13,755 nucleotides of DNA, from the NCBI GenBank assembly GCA_947458305.1, contig CANGZO010000033.1, positions 1 through 13,755 on the forward strand, read 5' to 3'. Of the stretch, positions 7,142-13,616 are shown piece by piece (the stretch's first letter is position 1; every line of letters begins with the position of its first letter). Origin of the DNA: Comamonadaceae bacterium (lineage in GTDB: Bacteria; Pseudomonadota; Gammaproteobacteria; Burkholderiales; Burkholderiaceae_C). Below the pieces are notes generated by a model, which had not been told where the DNA came from, ran no database searches, and saw only the letters and a list, made by a program, of their open reading frames with translations. Made by a program: the position numbers and the translations under genes.

Positions 7142-7617
7142 CCCAAGGCTTGCTGGTCGCCGATGGCGAGCGCGAGCGGCAAGACCTGGCGGCAGGCCAG
7201 GGCGAGCGCGCCGTGGTGGATGTGGCGGTAGGTGTGCTGATGCAAGGCGAAGCGTTCTTGCTGACCTCGCGCCCCGAGGGCAAGGTGTATGCAGGCTACT
7301 GGGAGTTCCCCGGTGGCAAGCTGGAAGCTGGCGAGTCGGTTGAGCAAGCGCTGCGTCGTGAACTGCAAGAAGAGCTGGGCATCACCATAGGTGCCGCGCA
7401 GGTGTGGAAAACCCAGATGGTCGATTACCCGCACGCCTTGGTGCGGCTGCACTTTTGCAAGGTGTGGGATTGGCAGGGCGAATTGCAGATGAGAGAAGCA
7501 CAATCACACGCTTGGCAGTCTTTGCCCGTGGCCGTGGTGCCTGTGTTGCCCGGAACCGTGCCTGTGTTGGCTTGGTTGGCGCAAGAGCGCAGCTTCAGCG
7601 GGCCGACGCACGCCTGA
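7138..7617 (+). CDS. mutT: MutT-like Nudix hydrolase (probable 8-oxo-dGTP diphosphatase)
   Basis: A 159-residue Nudix hydrolase. MutT enzymes remove 8-oxo-dGTP from the nucleotide pool by hydrolysing it to the monophosphate, preventing A-to-C errors. The Nudix box is complete at 60-82: G-K-L-E-A-G-E, seven residues, then R-E-L-Q-E-E-L-G-I, matching GX5EX7REUXEEXGU with all metal-binding glutamates. Just before it lies the W-E-F-P-G-G loop typical of MutT. An N-terminal tail of about 24 residues precedes the fold's first strand (V-V-D-V-A-V-G-V-L). The reading frame is open further upstream, but the ATG at 7138 overlaps the DUF815 stop (ATGA) and is the natural start. It ends only 8 bases from the convergent yacG stop. 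Substrate is inferred from family resemblance. Confidence 0.88.
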   Translation: MTQGLLVADGERERQDLAAGQGERAVVDVAVGVLMQGEAFLLTSRPEGKVYAGYWEFPGGKLEAGESVEQALRRELQEELGITIGAAQVWKTQMVDYPHALVRLHFCKVWDWQGELQMREAQSHAWQSLPVAVVPVLPGTVPVLAWLAQERSFSGPTHA

Positions 7618-7625
7618 ACTTCACC

Positions 7626-7844
7626 TCACTGCAGGCGCGGATCGCCAAAGGGCTCGTCAGGCGGGGTGTTGTCGGGCAGTTTGAACTCTTCGCTGGCCCA
7701 CGCCCCCAAGTCCACACCCTTGCAACGTGCGCTGCAAAACGGGCGGTAGGGGTTGGCGGGGCTGTAAATGCTTTGGCCCGCGCAGGCAGGGCATCTCACC
7801 TTGCGGGGTGCAAAACCGGGTTGAGGCTGGTTCGAATCGCTCAT
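7626..7844 (-). CDS. yacG: DNA gyrase inhibitor YacG (zinc-binding)
   Basis: A 72-residue zinc protein of the YacG family. E. coli YacG binds GyrB and inhibits all catalytic activities of gyrase. The zinc site is four cysteines, C18-P-A-C21 and C37-S-A-R-C41, the family CX2CX15CX3C pattern, followed by V-D-L-G-A-W-A-S-E-E-F, the other hallmark. The C-terminal tail is short, acidic and proline-rich. The ATG at 7844 overlaps the zapD stop (ATGA, 7844-7841). A GTG two codons earlier (7850) is also possible but less likely. It is the last gene of the minus-strand run and converges on mutT. Confidence 0.92.
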   Translation of the reverse strand: MSDSNQPQPGFAPRKVRCPACAGQSIYSPANPYRPFCSARCKGVDLGAWASEEFKLPDNTPPDEPFGDPRLQ

Positions 7845-8596
7845 GCGCACAAAGTCATCTCAAACGGCACGTCATCGGTGGTGGCCACCAACTTGCCGTC
7901 GCTGTGCTGGCGCATCATGCGGATCACCACCAACAAGCGGTTGCAGCTGATCTCGGGGGTGATGCCCAAGGTGTCGTCGATTTTCAGGCGCAGCAGTTGA
8001 AAGGTGCGCCCTTGGGGCAGGTTTTGTTGCAACTGTCCAGCGGTCGCCATGACCTTTTGGCTGCTGCCGGATTCGCGCAGCATTTGCAGCAGCAGCTTGA
8101 CAGCTTGGGCCAAGGGGCCAAAAGGTTCGACCCATTGCGACAGATCTTGCGCCCGACTGGCTGCGCTGTGGTGTTGCCAGGCGTGATAAGCGGGCAGGTC
8201 AAATTCGCAGGTGCCGCCCGGAATCACGGCGCGGCTGCGCAAGGTCATGAGGAAATCGTTGTCGCTCAAACTTTGACCGATCTTGCCGGAGACCTGGTTG
8301 AGCGCATCGAAGTGTTCGTCGAGTTGGGCCATGACACCGCTCAGGGCCTTCTCGGAGATAGCGGGGTTGCCGCGATAGCTGTTGTAGAGCTGCCTTTGTC
8401 GTTCCAGGTCTTTCAAGACGTCGGATTTGAGCTCGGAGCGCGTGGCCACTTCGATGATCTCGAACAAAGTGGTCAATGCAAAGTGGTGATCCAACGCGTC
8501 TGTGCGGCCCATCAATTGGCCCAGGCGATTGAACAGCTGTTGCAGCCGCAGGTAAGTGCGGATGCGTTCATTAAAAGGGTATTCGTACAGTATCAC
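7841..8596 (-). CDS. zapD: Cell division protein ZapD
   Basis: A 251-residue protein of the ZapD family (formerly YacF, DUF1342). ZapD binds the C-terminal tail of FtsZ and cross-links filaments, stabilising the Z-ring. The start M-I-L-Y-E-Y-P-F-N-E-R-I-R-T-Y-L-R-L is the family N-terminus and is encoded with GTG at 8596, preceded by GGAAG seven bases upstream. The N-terminal half is helical; the later half has the C-E-F-D-L-P-A-Y-H-A-W segment and the R-L-L-V-V-I-R-M-M strand typical of the beta domain. It lies 22 bases after coaE and its stop overlaps yacG, forming the coaE-zapD-yacG order well known in proteobacteria. Confidence 0.95.
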   Translation of the reverse strand: MILYEYPFNERIRTYLRLQQLFNRLGQLMGRTDALDHHFALTTLFEIIEVATRSELKSDVLKDLERQRQLYNSYRGNPAISEKALSGVMAQLDEHFDALNQVSGKIGQSLSDNDFLMTLRSRAVIPGGTCEFDLPAYHAWQHHSAASRAQDLSQWVEPFGPLAQAVKLLLQMLRESGSSQKVMATAGQLQQNLPQGRTFQLLRLKIDDTLGITPEISCNRLLVVIRMMRQHSDGKLVATTDDVPFEMTLCA

Positions 8597-8618
8597 GCGG
8601 CGTCTTCCAGTGCCGCCA

Positions 8619-9233
8619 TCATAGCCCGAAGTCAGCAGCCACTTGGGCCACTTCGGCCTCCAATTCGACCAGGTTCAAGCCTTGGTTCAAGATCACCGTG
8701 TCGGCGCAGGCCAAGCGCTGAGAACGGGAGGCTTGCAGGGCCATGATGCGGTCAATTTCTTCAGCAGCCAGACCACTGCGTGCCATCACCCGTTGCCGCT
8801 GGGTTTCGGCATCGCAGTCCACCACGATCACACGGTCCACCTGTTTGCGCCAGCGCTCGCCCGACTCGACCAGCAGGGGCACATCAAACACCAGCACGCG
8901 CCTACCCGCCTGCAGCGCCGCTTGGGTTTGCTCGGCCGTGATCTGGCTCACCAAGGGGTGGATGATGGCTTCGAGCTGTTTTTTGGCTTCGGAATTCTGG
9001 AACACGGTTGCGCGCATGGCTTGGCGGTCCATCGCACCTTGGGCATCGACCATTTGGTGCCCAAAAGTTTGTGCAATGGCGGTCATGGCGCGCCCACCTG
9101 GCGCAGTCAGACTGCGGGAAATCGCATCGGCATCGATCACGGCCGCGCCCCGGGCTGCGAGCATGTCGGCCACAGTGCTTTTGCCGCAGCCAATACCGCC
9201 AGTCAGGCCAATTCGCCAAGTGCGTGGGGTCAT
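8619..9233 (-). CDS. coaE: Dephospho-CoA kinase
   Basis: A 204-residue P-loop kinase that phosphorylates the 3'-hydroxyl of dephospho-CoA, the last step of coenzyme A synthesis. Seen are the P-loop G-G-I-G-C-G-K-S-T (12-20), the D-A-D motif (34-36) that positions substrate, I-H-P-L-V (91-95), and the D-V-P-L-L-V-E-S-G lid-proximal motif (117-125). The R-x8-RI and C-terminal A-D-T-V-I-L-N-Q-G segments close the fold. Length is normal for the family. The frame could start at a TTG at 9245, but the ATG at 9233 gives the usual N-terminus; neither has a clear ribosome binding site, suggesting coupling to pilD, whose stop is 16 bases upstream. Confidence 0.95.
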   Translation of the reverse strand: MTPRTWRIGLTGGIGCGKSTVADMLAARGAAVIDADAISRSLTAPGGRAMTAIAQTFGHQMVDAQGAMDRQAMRATVFQNSEAKKQLEAIIHPLVSQITAEQTQAALQAGRRVLVFDVPLLVESGERWRKQVDRVIVVDCDAETQRQRVMARSGLAAEEIDRIMALQASRSQRLACADTVILNQGLNLVELEAEVAQVAADFGL

Positions 9234-9249
9234 GCTTTGAGTCAAGTGA

Positions 9250-10068
9250 TCAGATCAAAAACCAGGGCAGGGGGCCAAACGCCATGACCCAAAGGCCTGC
9301 CAGGACAAGGTAGGGCCCAAAAGCCATTTCGCCATTCTCTGACAAAAGCCCCCGCCATTTCAAAGCCAATCCGCCCAAGACCCCCATAAAGGATGCGATC
9401 AGCACCAAAGAAAGCAATGCAGGCCAGCCGAACCACGCCCCCAGAGCTGCCAGCAATTTGAAGTCGCCTTGGCCCATGCCCTCTTTGCCGGTCAAGCCCT
9501 TGAACAGCCAAAAGACAGCCCACAAAAACAGGTAACCGGCAGCAGCGCCCCAGAGTGCCTCGTTCAAGCCAACTCCTGAAAGCCCCAGACTGGCAGCCAG
9601 CAAGCCGGCCCAGACCAAGGGTTGCGTGATGGCATCGGGCAACAAACGCGTGTCGGCATCGATGGCGGCCAGTGTGACCAAAGCCGCAGAAAACCCGGCC
9701 CAGGCCATGGCTTCAAACCCCCAGCCGTGCTGCGCCACAACCCCGGTGAACAATCCGGCGGCGATCAGTTCGATGGCCGGGTATCGCCAGGCGATGGGTG
9801 CTTGGCAGTGCGCGCATCGCCCACGCAAGGCGATGAAGCTCAGAAGAGGGATGTTCTCTTGCCACCTCAAGGGGTGACGGCAGTGGGGGCAATGGGAGCG
9901 CGGCACGGCCAAATTAAAGGGCTCAGCATTCGGTGGCGTGGCCGTGGTGTCGGCGTCCCACTGGGCCTGCAGCATCAGCGGCAGGCGGTGGATCACCACA
10001 TTCAGAAAACTGCCGACCACCAGGCCCAGCAAGCCTGCCAAACCGAGTGCCAAGATGCCGTCGATCAT
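9250..10068 (-). CDS. pilD: Prepilin peptidase / N-methyltransferase PilD
   Basis: A 272-residue polytopic inner-membrane aspartic protease that removes the leader of type IV prepilins and pseudopilins and N-methylates the new N-terminus. The N-terminal segment has the family signature G-S-F-L-N-V-V-I-H-R-L-P (19-30). Two C-x2-C pairs, C60-P-H-C63 and C85-A-H-C88, form the cytoplasmic zinc site associated with full-length (methylating) enzymes. The aspartate motifs are I-D-A-D-T-R-L-L-P-D (136-145) and G-M-G-x-G-D-F-K (197-204), with D202 the second catalytic aspartate. Several hydrophobic helices cover 100-270. It starts one base after the pilC stop and should process the pilins exported with PilB and PilC; no pilin gene is in the window. 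Confidence 0.96.
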   Translation of the reverse strand: MIDGILALGLAGLLGLVVGSFLNVVIHRLPLMLQAQWDADTTATPPNAEPFNLAVPRSHCPHCRHPLRWQENIPLLSFIALRGRCAHCQAPIAWRYPAIELIAAGLFTGVVAQHGWGFEAMAWAGFSAALVTLAAIDADTRLLPDAITQPLVWAGLLAASLGLSGVGLNEALWGAAAGYLFLWAVFWLFKGLTGKEGMGQGDFKLLAALGAWFGWPALLSLVLIASFMGVLGGLALKWRGLLSENGEMAFGPYLVLAGLWVMAFGPLPWFLI

Positions 10069-10069
10069 G

Positions 10070-11284
10070 TCAAAAAACTTGTCCTAAATTGAAAATTGGC
10101 AAATACATGGCCACCAAAATAGCGCCAATCAAGCCCCCCAGCACCACGATGATCAGGGGCTCCAGCAAGCTGGTCAGGCCATTGACTTGGTCGTCCAGCT
10201 CGGTGACCATCAGGCTCCCCGCTCTGCTCAGCAAAGTGTCCAAAGCGCCGGTTTCTTCGCCTGTTGCACACAATTGCACGATCATCGCCGGAAAGCGTTC
10301 TGTTTGTCCCATGGCTTCGCTCAAACTGCTCCCCTGCACCACCCGCCGTTGCAACTGCAAAGTGGCACGCTCCAAAACCGGATGATCGCATGCCTGGGCT
10401 GTTGGCCCTAGCGCTTCGCTCAATGGCACACCCGCAGACAACAAGGCGGAGAGGGTTTGTGACCATCGCGCCACCACCGAAGTGGTCAAAAGCGGCCCCA
10501 GAACTGGCCATCTTAAAAACCATTGTGCGGCCCACAAGCGCAAGCTGGAGGCCGCTGGCCCCGTGTGCTGTGCCGCCCAGATGGGCAGCGCCAGCATGGC
10601 CAGGACCACGGGCCAGGTTTGTACCAGCGAATCACTCAGGCTCACCACCACCTGGGTGGACCATGGTAATGGCGCTCCCAAGGACTGAAACACGTCTTCA
10701 AAAACGGGAACCACCCACATCAAAATCAGCACCAAAATACCTGTGGCCACCAGCAAAACGGCAATGGGGTACATCAGCGCAGAGCGGATTTTGGAGCGCA
10801 GAGCTTCGTTCTTCTCAAGGGTTTGTGACAAGCGCTCCATGATCTCGTCCAAGATGCCCGCTGATTCGCCTGCTTGCACCATGTACACAAACAGGCTGCT
10901 GAAAACTCGGGGGTGCTGAGCCAAGGCGTCGTGCAGAGCAACCCCGGATGCCACGTCACTCAGAACCGTTTGCATGACCCGCACCAAGCTTTTGTGGGCC
11001 ATGCTTTTGCACAGCATGGACAGCGCTTGAACGACGGGCACCCCGGCCTTGAGCATGGCTGCCCACTGCCGTGTCATGGTGGCCAGGTCTTTGCTTTTGA
11101 TGCCGTCAGGCTGGGACCACCACACGCGCTGCACTTGTACTTTTTGTATCCCCTGACGGCGCAACTGAGCCCTGGCCAAGTCGGCATGCAAGGCTTGGAG
11201 CGTACCCCTTTGCGGGCGACCCTGTGGGTCTAGACCCGACCAGCGAAAAGTCGGTCCGGTACCTTGAGATCCGGCGGCTTTCAT
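10070..11284 (-). CDS. pilC: Type IV pilus inner-membrane platform protein PilC
   Basis: A 404-residue PilC/GspF-family protein, the inner-membrane platform on which the PilB motor acts to insert pilin subunits. The soluble N-terminal part has F-R-W-S-G-L-D-P-Q-G (13-22), the usual opening of the family. Two GspF domains follow. The first begins near K65-D-L-A-T-M-T-R-Q and contains L-K-A-G-V-P-V-V-Q-A-L; the second has L-L-S-A-G-V-P-L-S-E-A-L (281-292). Hydrophobic helices lie at about 170-195, 222-238 and 373-398, the last ending in P-I-F-N-L-G, a common C-terminal motif. The ATG at 11284 overlaps the pilB stop (ATGA). The frame is open further upstream, but that extension is not pilus-like and lies within pilB. 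Length is normal. Confidence 0.95.
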   Translation of the reverse strand: MKAAGSQGTGPTFRWSGLDPQGRPQRGTLQALHADLARAQLRRQGIQKVQVQRVWWSQPDGIKSKDLATMTRQWAAMLKAGVPVVQALSMLCKSMAHKSLVRVMQTVLSDVASGVALHDALAQHPRVFSSLFVYMVQAGESAGILDEIMERLSQTLEKNEALRSKIRSALMYPIAVLLVATGILVLILMWVVPVFEDVFQSLGAPLPWSTQVVVSLSDSLVQTWPVVLAMLALPIWAAQHTGPAASSLRLWAAQWFLRWPVLGPLLTTSVVARWSQTLSALLSAGVPLSEALGPTAQACDHPVLERATLQLQRRVVQGSSLSEAMGQTERFPAMIVQLCATGEETGALDTLLSRAGSLMVTELDDQVNGLTSLLEPLIIVVLGGLIGAILVAMYLPIFNLGQVF

Positions 11285-12498
11285 GTGCCGTCCCGTGTGG
11301 CCAGCAAGACCTCGTCCAGCGAGGTGATGCCCTGGAGCACTTTGCGCAAGCCAGCAATGCGCAAGCTGCGCACACCCTCTTGCCGTGCCTGTTGTGCCAT
11401 GTCTTGGATGCTCGCCTCTTGCAACACCAAGTCTTGCATGACGGGGCTCACCGGCATGACCTGAAAAATGCCTGTCCGCCCTGCAAAACCTTTGTGGCAG
11501 AGCGTGCAACCGACCGCCTCAAAAACCTGTACGGTCTCGGTGGTGCACAAGGCCTCTGGCCAACCGGCCTTGTGCAAAATGGCTGTGGGCAGTTGGCTGG
11601 CCTGTTTGCAATGGCGACACAGGCAGCGCACCAAGCGCTGCGCCGTCACCAGACTCACGCTGGCGGCGATGTTGTAGGGCGCGGTGCCCATGTTGCGCAA
11701 ACGCACCAAGGTGGCGGGCGCATCGTTGGTGTGCAAGGTGGACAGCACCAAATGGCCAGTTTGCGCCGCTTGGATGGCGATGTTCGCGGTCTCCAAATCA
11801 CGCACTTCGCCCACCATCAAAATGTCGGGATCTTGTCGCAAAAACGCCCGCAAAGCCACAGCAAAAGTCAAGCCCGGTTTGTCTTGGACATTGACTTGGT
11901 TGATGCCGGCGAGTTGGATCTCGCACGGGTCTTCCACGGTGGCAATATTCACTTCGGGGGTGTTGAGCAGGCTGAGGCAGGCGTACAGAGATTGTGTTTT
12001 GCCTGAGCCTGTAGGGCCGGTCACCAGCACCAAGCCGTGCGGGGCCCTGATCGCTGTCAGCAGACGCTCCAGGTCTTCGGGCTCGTAGCCCAAGCGCTGC
12101 AGGTCCAGTTGGGCCTGAGCCGAGTCCAGCACCCTGACGACCAGTTTTTCACCAAAGAGCGTGGGCAAAGTGCTGACCCGCAAGTCCAACTCCCGGCCAT
12201 CCGCCAAATTCAGTTTCATGCGACCGTCTTGCGGCAAGCGTTTTTCAGCGATGTCCAGGCGCGACATCACTTTGATTCGCGAGGCCAGCCGGTCTTTCAA
12301 AGCCATGTGAGGTGAGGCCATTTCGCGCAGCTCTCCATCGATACGCATGCGCACCCGGTATTGGTGCTCATAGGGTTCGAAATGCAGGTCCGATGCCTTG
12401 AGCGCCACAGCCTGTTCCAGCAGTTGTTGCACCAGAGTCACCACTGGGGCATCTTCTGTCGTTGAAGCGGTTTTTTGGCGTGCTGTTGCTGCGTCCAT
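11281..12498 (-). CDS. pilB: Type IV pilus assembly ATPase PilB, lacking the usual N-terminal domain
   Basis: A 405-residue hexameric motor ATPase for pilus extension. The catalytic core is complete. The PAS-like N2 part has S-D-L-H-F-E-P-Y-E (36-44). Walker A G-P-T-G-S-G-K-T is at 161-168, the Asp box begins T-V-E-D-P (187-191), Walker B I-L-M-V-G-E-V-R-D at 226-234, and the His box G-H-L-V-L-S-T-L-H-T-N-D at 248-259. The zinc tetracysteine is C294-x2-C297 and C331-x2-C334. Family PilB proteins are usually about 560-580 residues; here the roughly 150-170 residue N1 (MshE-N/GSPII_E_N) domain is absent. An in-frame TAA lies nine bases before the ATG, so no longer product is possible in this frame. 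Short relatives such as E. coli HofB exist. It heads the pilB-pilC-pilD run. Confidence 0.92.
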   Translation of the reverse strand: MDAATARQKTASTTEDAPVVTLVQQLLEQAVALKASDLHFEPYEHQYRVRMRIDGELREMASPHMALKDRLASRIKVMSRLDIAEKRLPQDGRMKLNLADGRELDLRVSTLPTLFGEKLVVRVLDSAQAQLDLQRLGYEPEDLERLLTAIRAPHGLVLVTGPTGSGKTQSLYACLSLLNTPEVNIATVEDPCEIQLAGINQVNVQDKPGLTFAVALRAFLRQDPDILMVGEVRDLETANIAIQAAQTGHLVLSTLHTNDAPATLVRLRNMGTAPYNIAASVSLVTAQRLVRCLCRHCKQASQLPTAILHKAGWPEALCTTETVQVFEAVGCTLCHKGFAGRTGIFQVMPVSPVMQDLVLQEASIQDMAQQARQEGVRSLRIAGLRKVLQGITSLDEVLLATRDGT

Positions 12499-12534
12499 GC
12501 TGACCTGTTAATTTAAAACCAAAGGTGTCAAATC
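12499..12534. promoter_or_regulatory. Short divergent gap upstream of pilB
   Basis: Only 36 AT-rich bases separate the pilB ATG from the small plus-strand ORF. On the minus strand a perfect TTGACA is present (complement of 12526-12531), but the hexamer 15 bases on, TAACAG (complement of 12505-12510), is a poor -10 and would put the transcript start at or beside the pilB ATG. The pilB promoter is therefore unclear and may lie further right, inside the dehydrogenase leader. Confidence 0.3.
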
Positions 12535-12768
12535 ATGAGCAAGAAAGTGTGGTTTGTAAATGGCCAGTGGGCTTGGGTAGCACGGGTGCCAAAATTTTTA
12601 GCGCAACCACCTGTCCAAGGTCAAGGACGTTTCATTCACACAGCAGTGAAAAACGGCTCGAGAATCGACTTTTTACCCACCGATGGAGACAAGTATGAAA
12701 GTAGGTATTGCAGGGATTGGAAAAATGGGTGCTGCCGTGGGCTCGAGGTTGCTCTCTTTGGGCCATGA
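12535..12768 (+). CDS. Doubtful small ORF overlapping the dehydrogenase start
   Basis: A 77-codon ORF, unrecognised. It has a plausible ribosome binding site (AAAGGTG, 12521-12527) seven bases before its ATG, and begins M-S-K-K-V-W-F-V-N-G-Q-W-A-W-V. It runs 74 bases into the dehydrogenase gene in another frame, so its last 24 residues or so are dictated by that gene. Base composition is more AT-rich than its neighbours and the codon choice is unlike them. It may be a translated leader ORF affecting the dehydrogenase, a small unknown protein, or chance. No domain, signal peptide or membrane helix is apparent. Confidence 0.2.
   Translation: MSKKVWFVNGQWAWVARVPKFLAQPPVQGQGRFIHTAVKNGSRIDFLPTDGDKYESRYCRDWKNGCCRGLEVALFGP
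12685..12689 (+). promoter_or_regulatory. Ribosome binding site of the dehydrogenase gene
   Basis: GGAGA ends five bases before the ATG at 12695. It selects that ATG over the in-frame ATG at 12683, which would overlap this site and add four residues in front of the nucleotide-binding strand. Confidence 0.7.
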
Positions 12769-13585
12769 CCTGACGGTCTGGAACCGCACGGCAGAGCGGG
12801 CGCAGCCTTTGTTGGCCGCTGGCGCCCAGTGGGCGCAATCGCCTAAGGCTTTGGCAGAGTCGGTGGATGTGGTGATCACCCTGTTGACCAACGAGGCGGC
12901 TTTGGACGAGGTGTATGGCTCTGAAACAGGCCTTTTGGCTGGCCGTGTGGTGGACAAAACCTTCATTGACATGAGTACCGTGCGACCTGCCAAACCCCAA
13001 GAAATGGCGCGGCGGGTTCAAGCACTGGAGGCTCGCTTTTTGGAGTGTCCTGTCGGCGGCAGTGTGGGGCCAGCCAAAGAAGGCAAGCTGCTTGGATTTG
13101 TGGGGGGTGCCGAGCAGGACTTGCAAGCCGTGCGCGCTTTGCTGGACGTCATTTGCCGCCGGGTGGAGCATGTTGGGCCACACGGATCAGGCGCGACCAT
13201 GAAGTTGGCCGTCAACCTGCCTTTGATGGTGTATTGGCAAACATTGGGTGAGGCGCTGTCCTTGGTGGAACCCTTGGGCTTGGACCCTCAGCGAGTGATC
13301 GACATCTTGTCGGATTCTTCGGGTGGGCCCAACATGCTCAAAGTCCGAGGCGCGATGATCGCCAAAACCTTGACGGAGAAAAAAAGCGATCAAATCACCG
13401 TGAACGTGGCAACGATGCGCAAAGACATGCAAGCGATGCTGGACCAAGGTCAAACGGTACAACGCAGCATGCCCTTGACCTCACTCGCTTTGCAACAGTT
13501 TGAATCCGCTGCGCAAAGCGGATTGGATGGCAAGGACTGCTCAGAGTTGCTGGTGTGGTGGTTGACGCAAGGCAACCGCGCCTGA
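12695..13585 (+). CDS. NAD(P)-dependent beta-hydroxyacid dehydrogenase (3-hydroxyisobutyrate dehydrogenase family)
   Basis: A 296-residue enzyme of the 3-hydroxyisobutyrate / tartronate-semialdehyde / 6-phosphogluconate dehydrogenase superfamily, which oxidises beta-hydroxyacids with NAD or NADP. The Rossmann motif G-I-G-K-M-G is at 7-12, directly after the start K-V-G-I-A. The substrate-binding D-M-S-T (92-95) is followed by P-V-G-G-S-V-G-P-A-K-E-G (119-130), where most relatives read P-V-S-G-G-xx-G-A. The catalytic lysine is K170 in G-S-G-A-T-M-K-L-A-V-N, with N174 four residues on. The C-terminal all-helical domain follows, including K-D-M (near 245) and G-K-D-C-S near the end. Length is normal. 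The exact substrate cannot be told from sequence. It converges on a Bug-type binding protein gene, a neighbourhood consistent with organic-acid use but not proof. Confidence 0.9.
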   Translation: MKVGIAGIGKMGAAVGSRLLSLGHDLTVWNRTAERAQPLLAAGAQWAQSPKALAESVDVVITLLTNEAALDEVYGSETGLLAGRVVDKTFIDMSTVRPAKPQEMARRVQALEARFLECPVGGSVGPAKEGKLLGFVGGAEQDLQAVRALLDVICRRVEHVGPHGSGATMKLAVNLPLMVYWQTLGEALSLVEPLGLDPQRVIDILSDSSGGPNMLKVRGAMIAKTLTEKKSDQITVNVATMRKDMQAMLDQGQTVQRSMPLTSLALQQFESAAQSGLDGKDCSELLVWWLTQGNRA

Positions 13586-13603
13586 GATGGGGGCGAGGTT
13601 GCC
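13571..13603 (+). other. Strong hairpin at the dehydrogenase stop codon
   Basis: GGCAACC (13571-13577) pairs with GGTTGCC (13597-13603). After one G/A mismatch the stem continues with CGCC (13579-13582) pairing GGCG (13592-13595). The stop TGA (13583-13585) lies in the loop. There is no T-run on either side, so it is not a classic intrinsic terminator, but it sits exactly at the convergent boundary and may pause polymerase or protect the mRNA 3' end. Confidence 0.4.
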
Positions 13604-13616
13604 AGGCTGTGCCAAC

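Noticed and set aside
7727..8746. Long plus-strand ORF (339 codons) across yacG, zapD and the end of coaE
   Set aside because: It lies opposite three well-recognised genes and its translation is low-complexity His/Gln/Gly-rich, typical of antisense frames.
11285..11509. N-terminal extension of the pilC frame
   Set aside because: It lies inside pilB and is His/Arg/Ala-rich without similarity to PilC; the ATG at 11284 overlapping the pilB stop gives a normal-length PilC.
11224..12006. Plus-strand ORF of 260 codons opposite pilB
   Set aside because: An antisense shadow of pilB without ribosome binding site or recognisable domain.
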